From JBOFCO01 sp051646105 (GTDB lineage: Bacteria; Pseudomonadota; Alphaproteobacteria; Rhodobacterales; Rhodobacteraceae), in the NCBI GenBank assembly GCA_051646105.1, contig JBOFCO010000042.1, positions 1 through 14,679 of the forward strand: a stretch of DNA of 14,679 nt, in the 5' to 3' direction. The notes under the pieces were generated by a model. It saw only the letters and a list, made by a program, of their open reading frames with translations, had not been told where the DNA came from and ran no database searches. A program made the translations under genes and the position numbers. Shown piece after piece: positions 14,333 to 14,679 of this stretch (within the stretch, counting starts at the first letter, position 1; every line of letters starts with the position of its first letter).

Positions 14333-14679
14333 TCAGAACGGGATCTCGTCGTCGCGGTCGACCAGCTCGGGGCTTTCATTCTCGGCCGACTTCGGGCGGC
14401 TCAGGAAGTCGACCTTCTCGGCGATGATCTCGCAGCCGTATCGGTCGGTGCCGGTTGCGTCGGTCCACTTGGTGTAGTGGATGCGGCCGTGGACGAGGAC
14501 CTTCATGCCTCTTTCGCAGTGCTCTGCGACGGTCTTGCCGAGACCGTTGAAGCAGGTGATGCGGTGCCATTCGGTGTCCATGACCCGGTAGCCGTTCTCG
14601 TCGCGCATCACGCGACCTTCCGAGAGGCGCGGCCGCGAGGTGGCGAGGGTGAAGTTGGTGATCTTGGTGCCGCTTTGGG
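14333..14679 (-). CDS. ssb: Single-stranded DNA-binding protein, C-terminal 114 residues (5' end outside window)
   Basis: The visible part begins SGTKITNFTLATSRPR and continues through MDTEWHRITCFNGLGKTVAEHCERGMKVLVHGRIHYTKWTDATGTDRYGCEIIAEKVDFL, which matches the OB-fold of bacterial Ssb (T.WHr...fg.lAe....lkKGs.vyveGri....W.d..G..ry..ei.a..v..L). It ends in the acidic tip DRDDEIPF, the Ssb tail that binds partner proteins in replication and repair. The linker between OB-fold and tail is very short here (about 20 residues, RPKSAENESPELV). It is a housekeeping gene on the minus strand, functionally unrelated to the catabolic cluster. Confidence 0.93.
   Translation of the reverse strand, partial: QSGTKITNFTLATSRPRLSEGRVMRDENGYRVMDTEWHRITCFNGLGKTVAEHCERGMKVLVHGRIHYTKWTDATGTDRYGCEIIAEKVDFLSRPKSAENESPELVDRDDEIPF

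Noticed and set aside
1..14679. tRNA, rRNA, CRISPR array, insertion sequence, transposase, integrase or toxin-antitoxin genes
   Set aside because: I looked on both strands and saw no cloverleaf tRNA with a CCA-type acceptor, no spaced direct repeats and no mobile-element proteins; the 8858-8927 element is cloverleaf-like but lacks tRNA consensus bases.

Overview
The window is GC-rich DNA that reads like an alphaproteobacterial chromosome. The compact overlapping operons, the Liv-type transporter order and the Ssb tail are what I would expect from a Rhodobacteraceae/Roseobacter-group organism; this placement is inference and no rRNA or tRNA is present to fix it. It is a catabolic gene cluster that appears dedicated to cyclic amide (lactam, imide or hydantoin-like) compounds and ends at a housekeeping gene.

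Layout. Positions 1-7655 hold one long minus-strand operon, transcribed right to left: hyuB, hyuA (ATP-dependent hydantoinase/oxoprolinase/caprolactamase family), livG, livF, livH, livM and the start of a periplasmic substrate-binding protein cut by the window edge. Most junctions are 1-4 nt stop/start overlaps. A 253-nt divergent region (7656-7908) separates this operon from a plus-strand AraC-family regulator (7909-8853). A 70-nt cloverleaf-like inverted-repeat element (8858-8927) lies between that regulator and the convergent second operon. Positions 8937-13120 hold the second minus-strand operon: a LamB/YcsF (PxpA) protein, a 77-residue stand-alone biotin carrier, a biotin carboxylase, and PxpB-like and PxpC-like carboxyltransferase subunits. 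A divergent LysR-family regulator (13231-14136) follows, with a perfect 8+8 palindrome just before its start. At the right edge is the 3' part of ssb, convergent with the LysR gene, with a strong GC hairpin after its stop.

How it may work together. The transporter would import a small amide, amino-acid-like or cyclic compound. HyuAB would open an amide ring (or carboxylate a ketone) with ATP. The second operon carries every part of a biotin-dependent carboxylase (BC, BCCP and two CT subunits) plus a LamB/YcsF protein. The two CT subunits look more like the carboxyltransferase half of urea carboxylase than like E. coli PxpB/PxpC. My best hypothesis is a split, four-gene urea-carboxylase-like enzyme that N-carboxylates a lactam or amide, coupled to PxpA for ring opening. 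The substrate cannot be read from the sequence. This second operon, beside an unrelated ATP-dependent amide-opening system, is the part of the window most worth following up.
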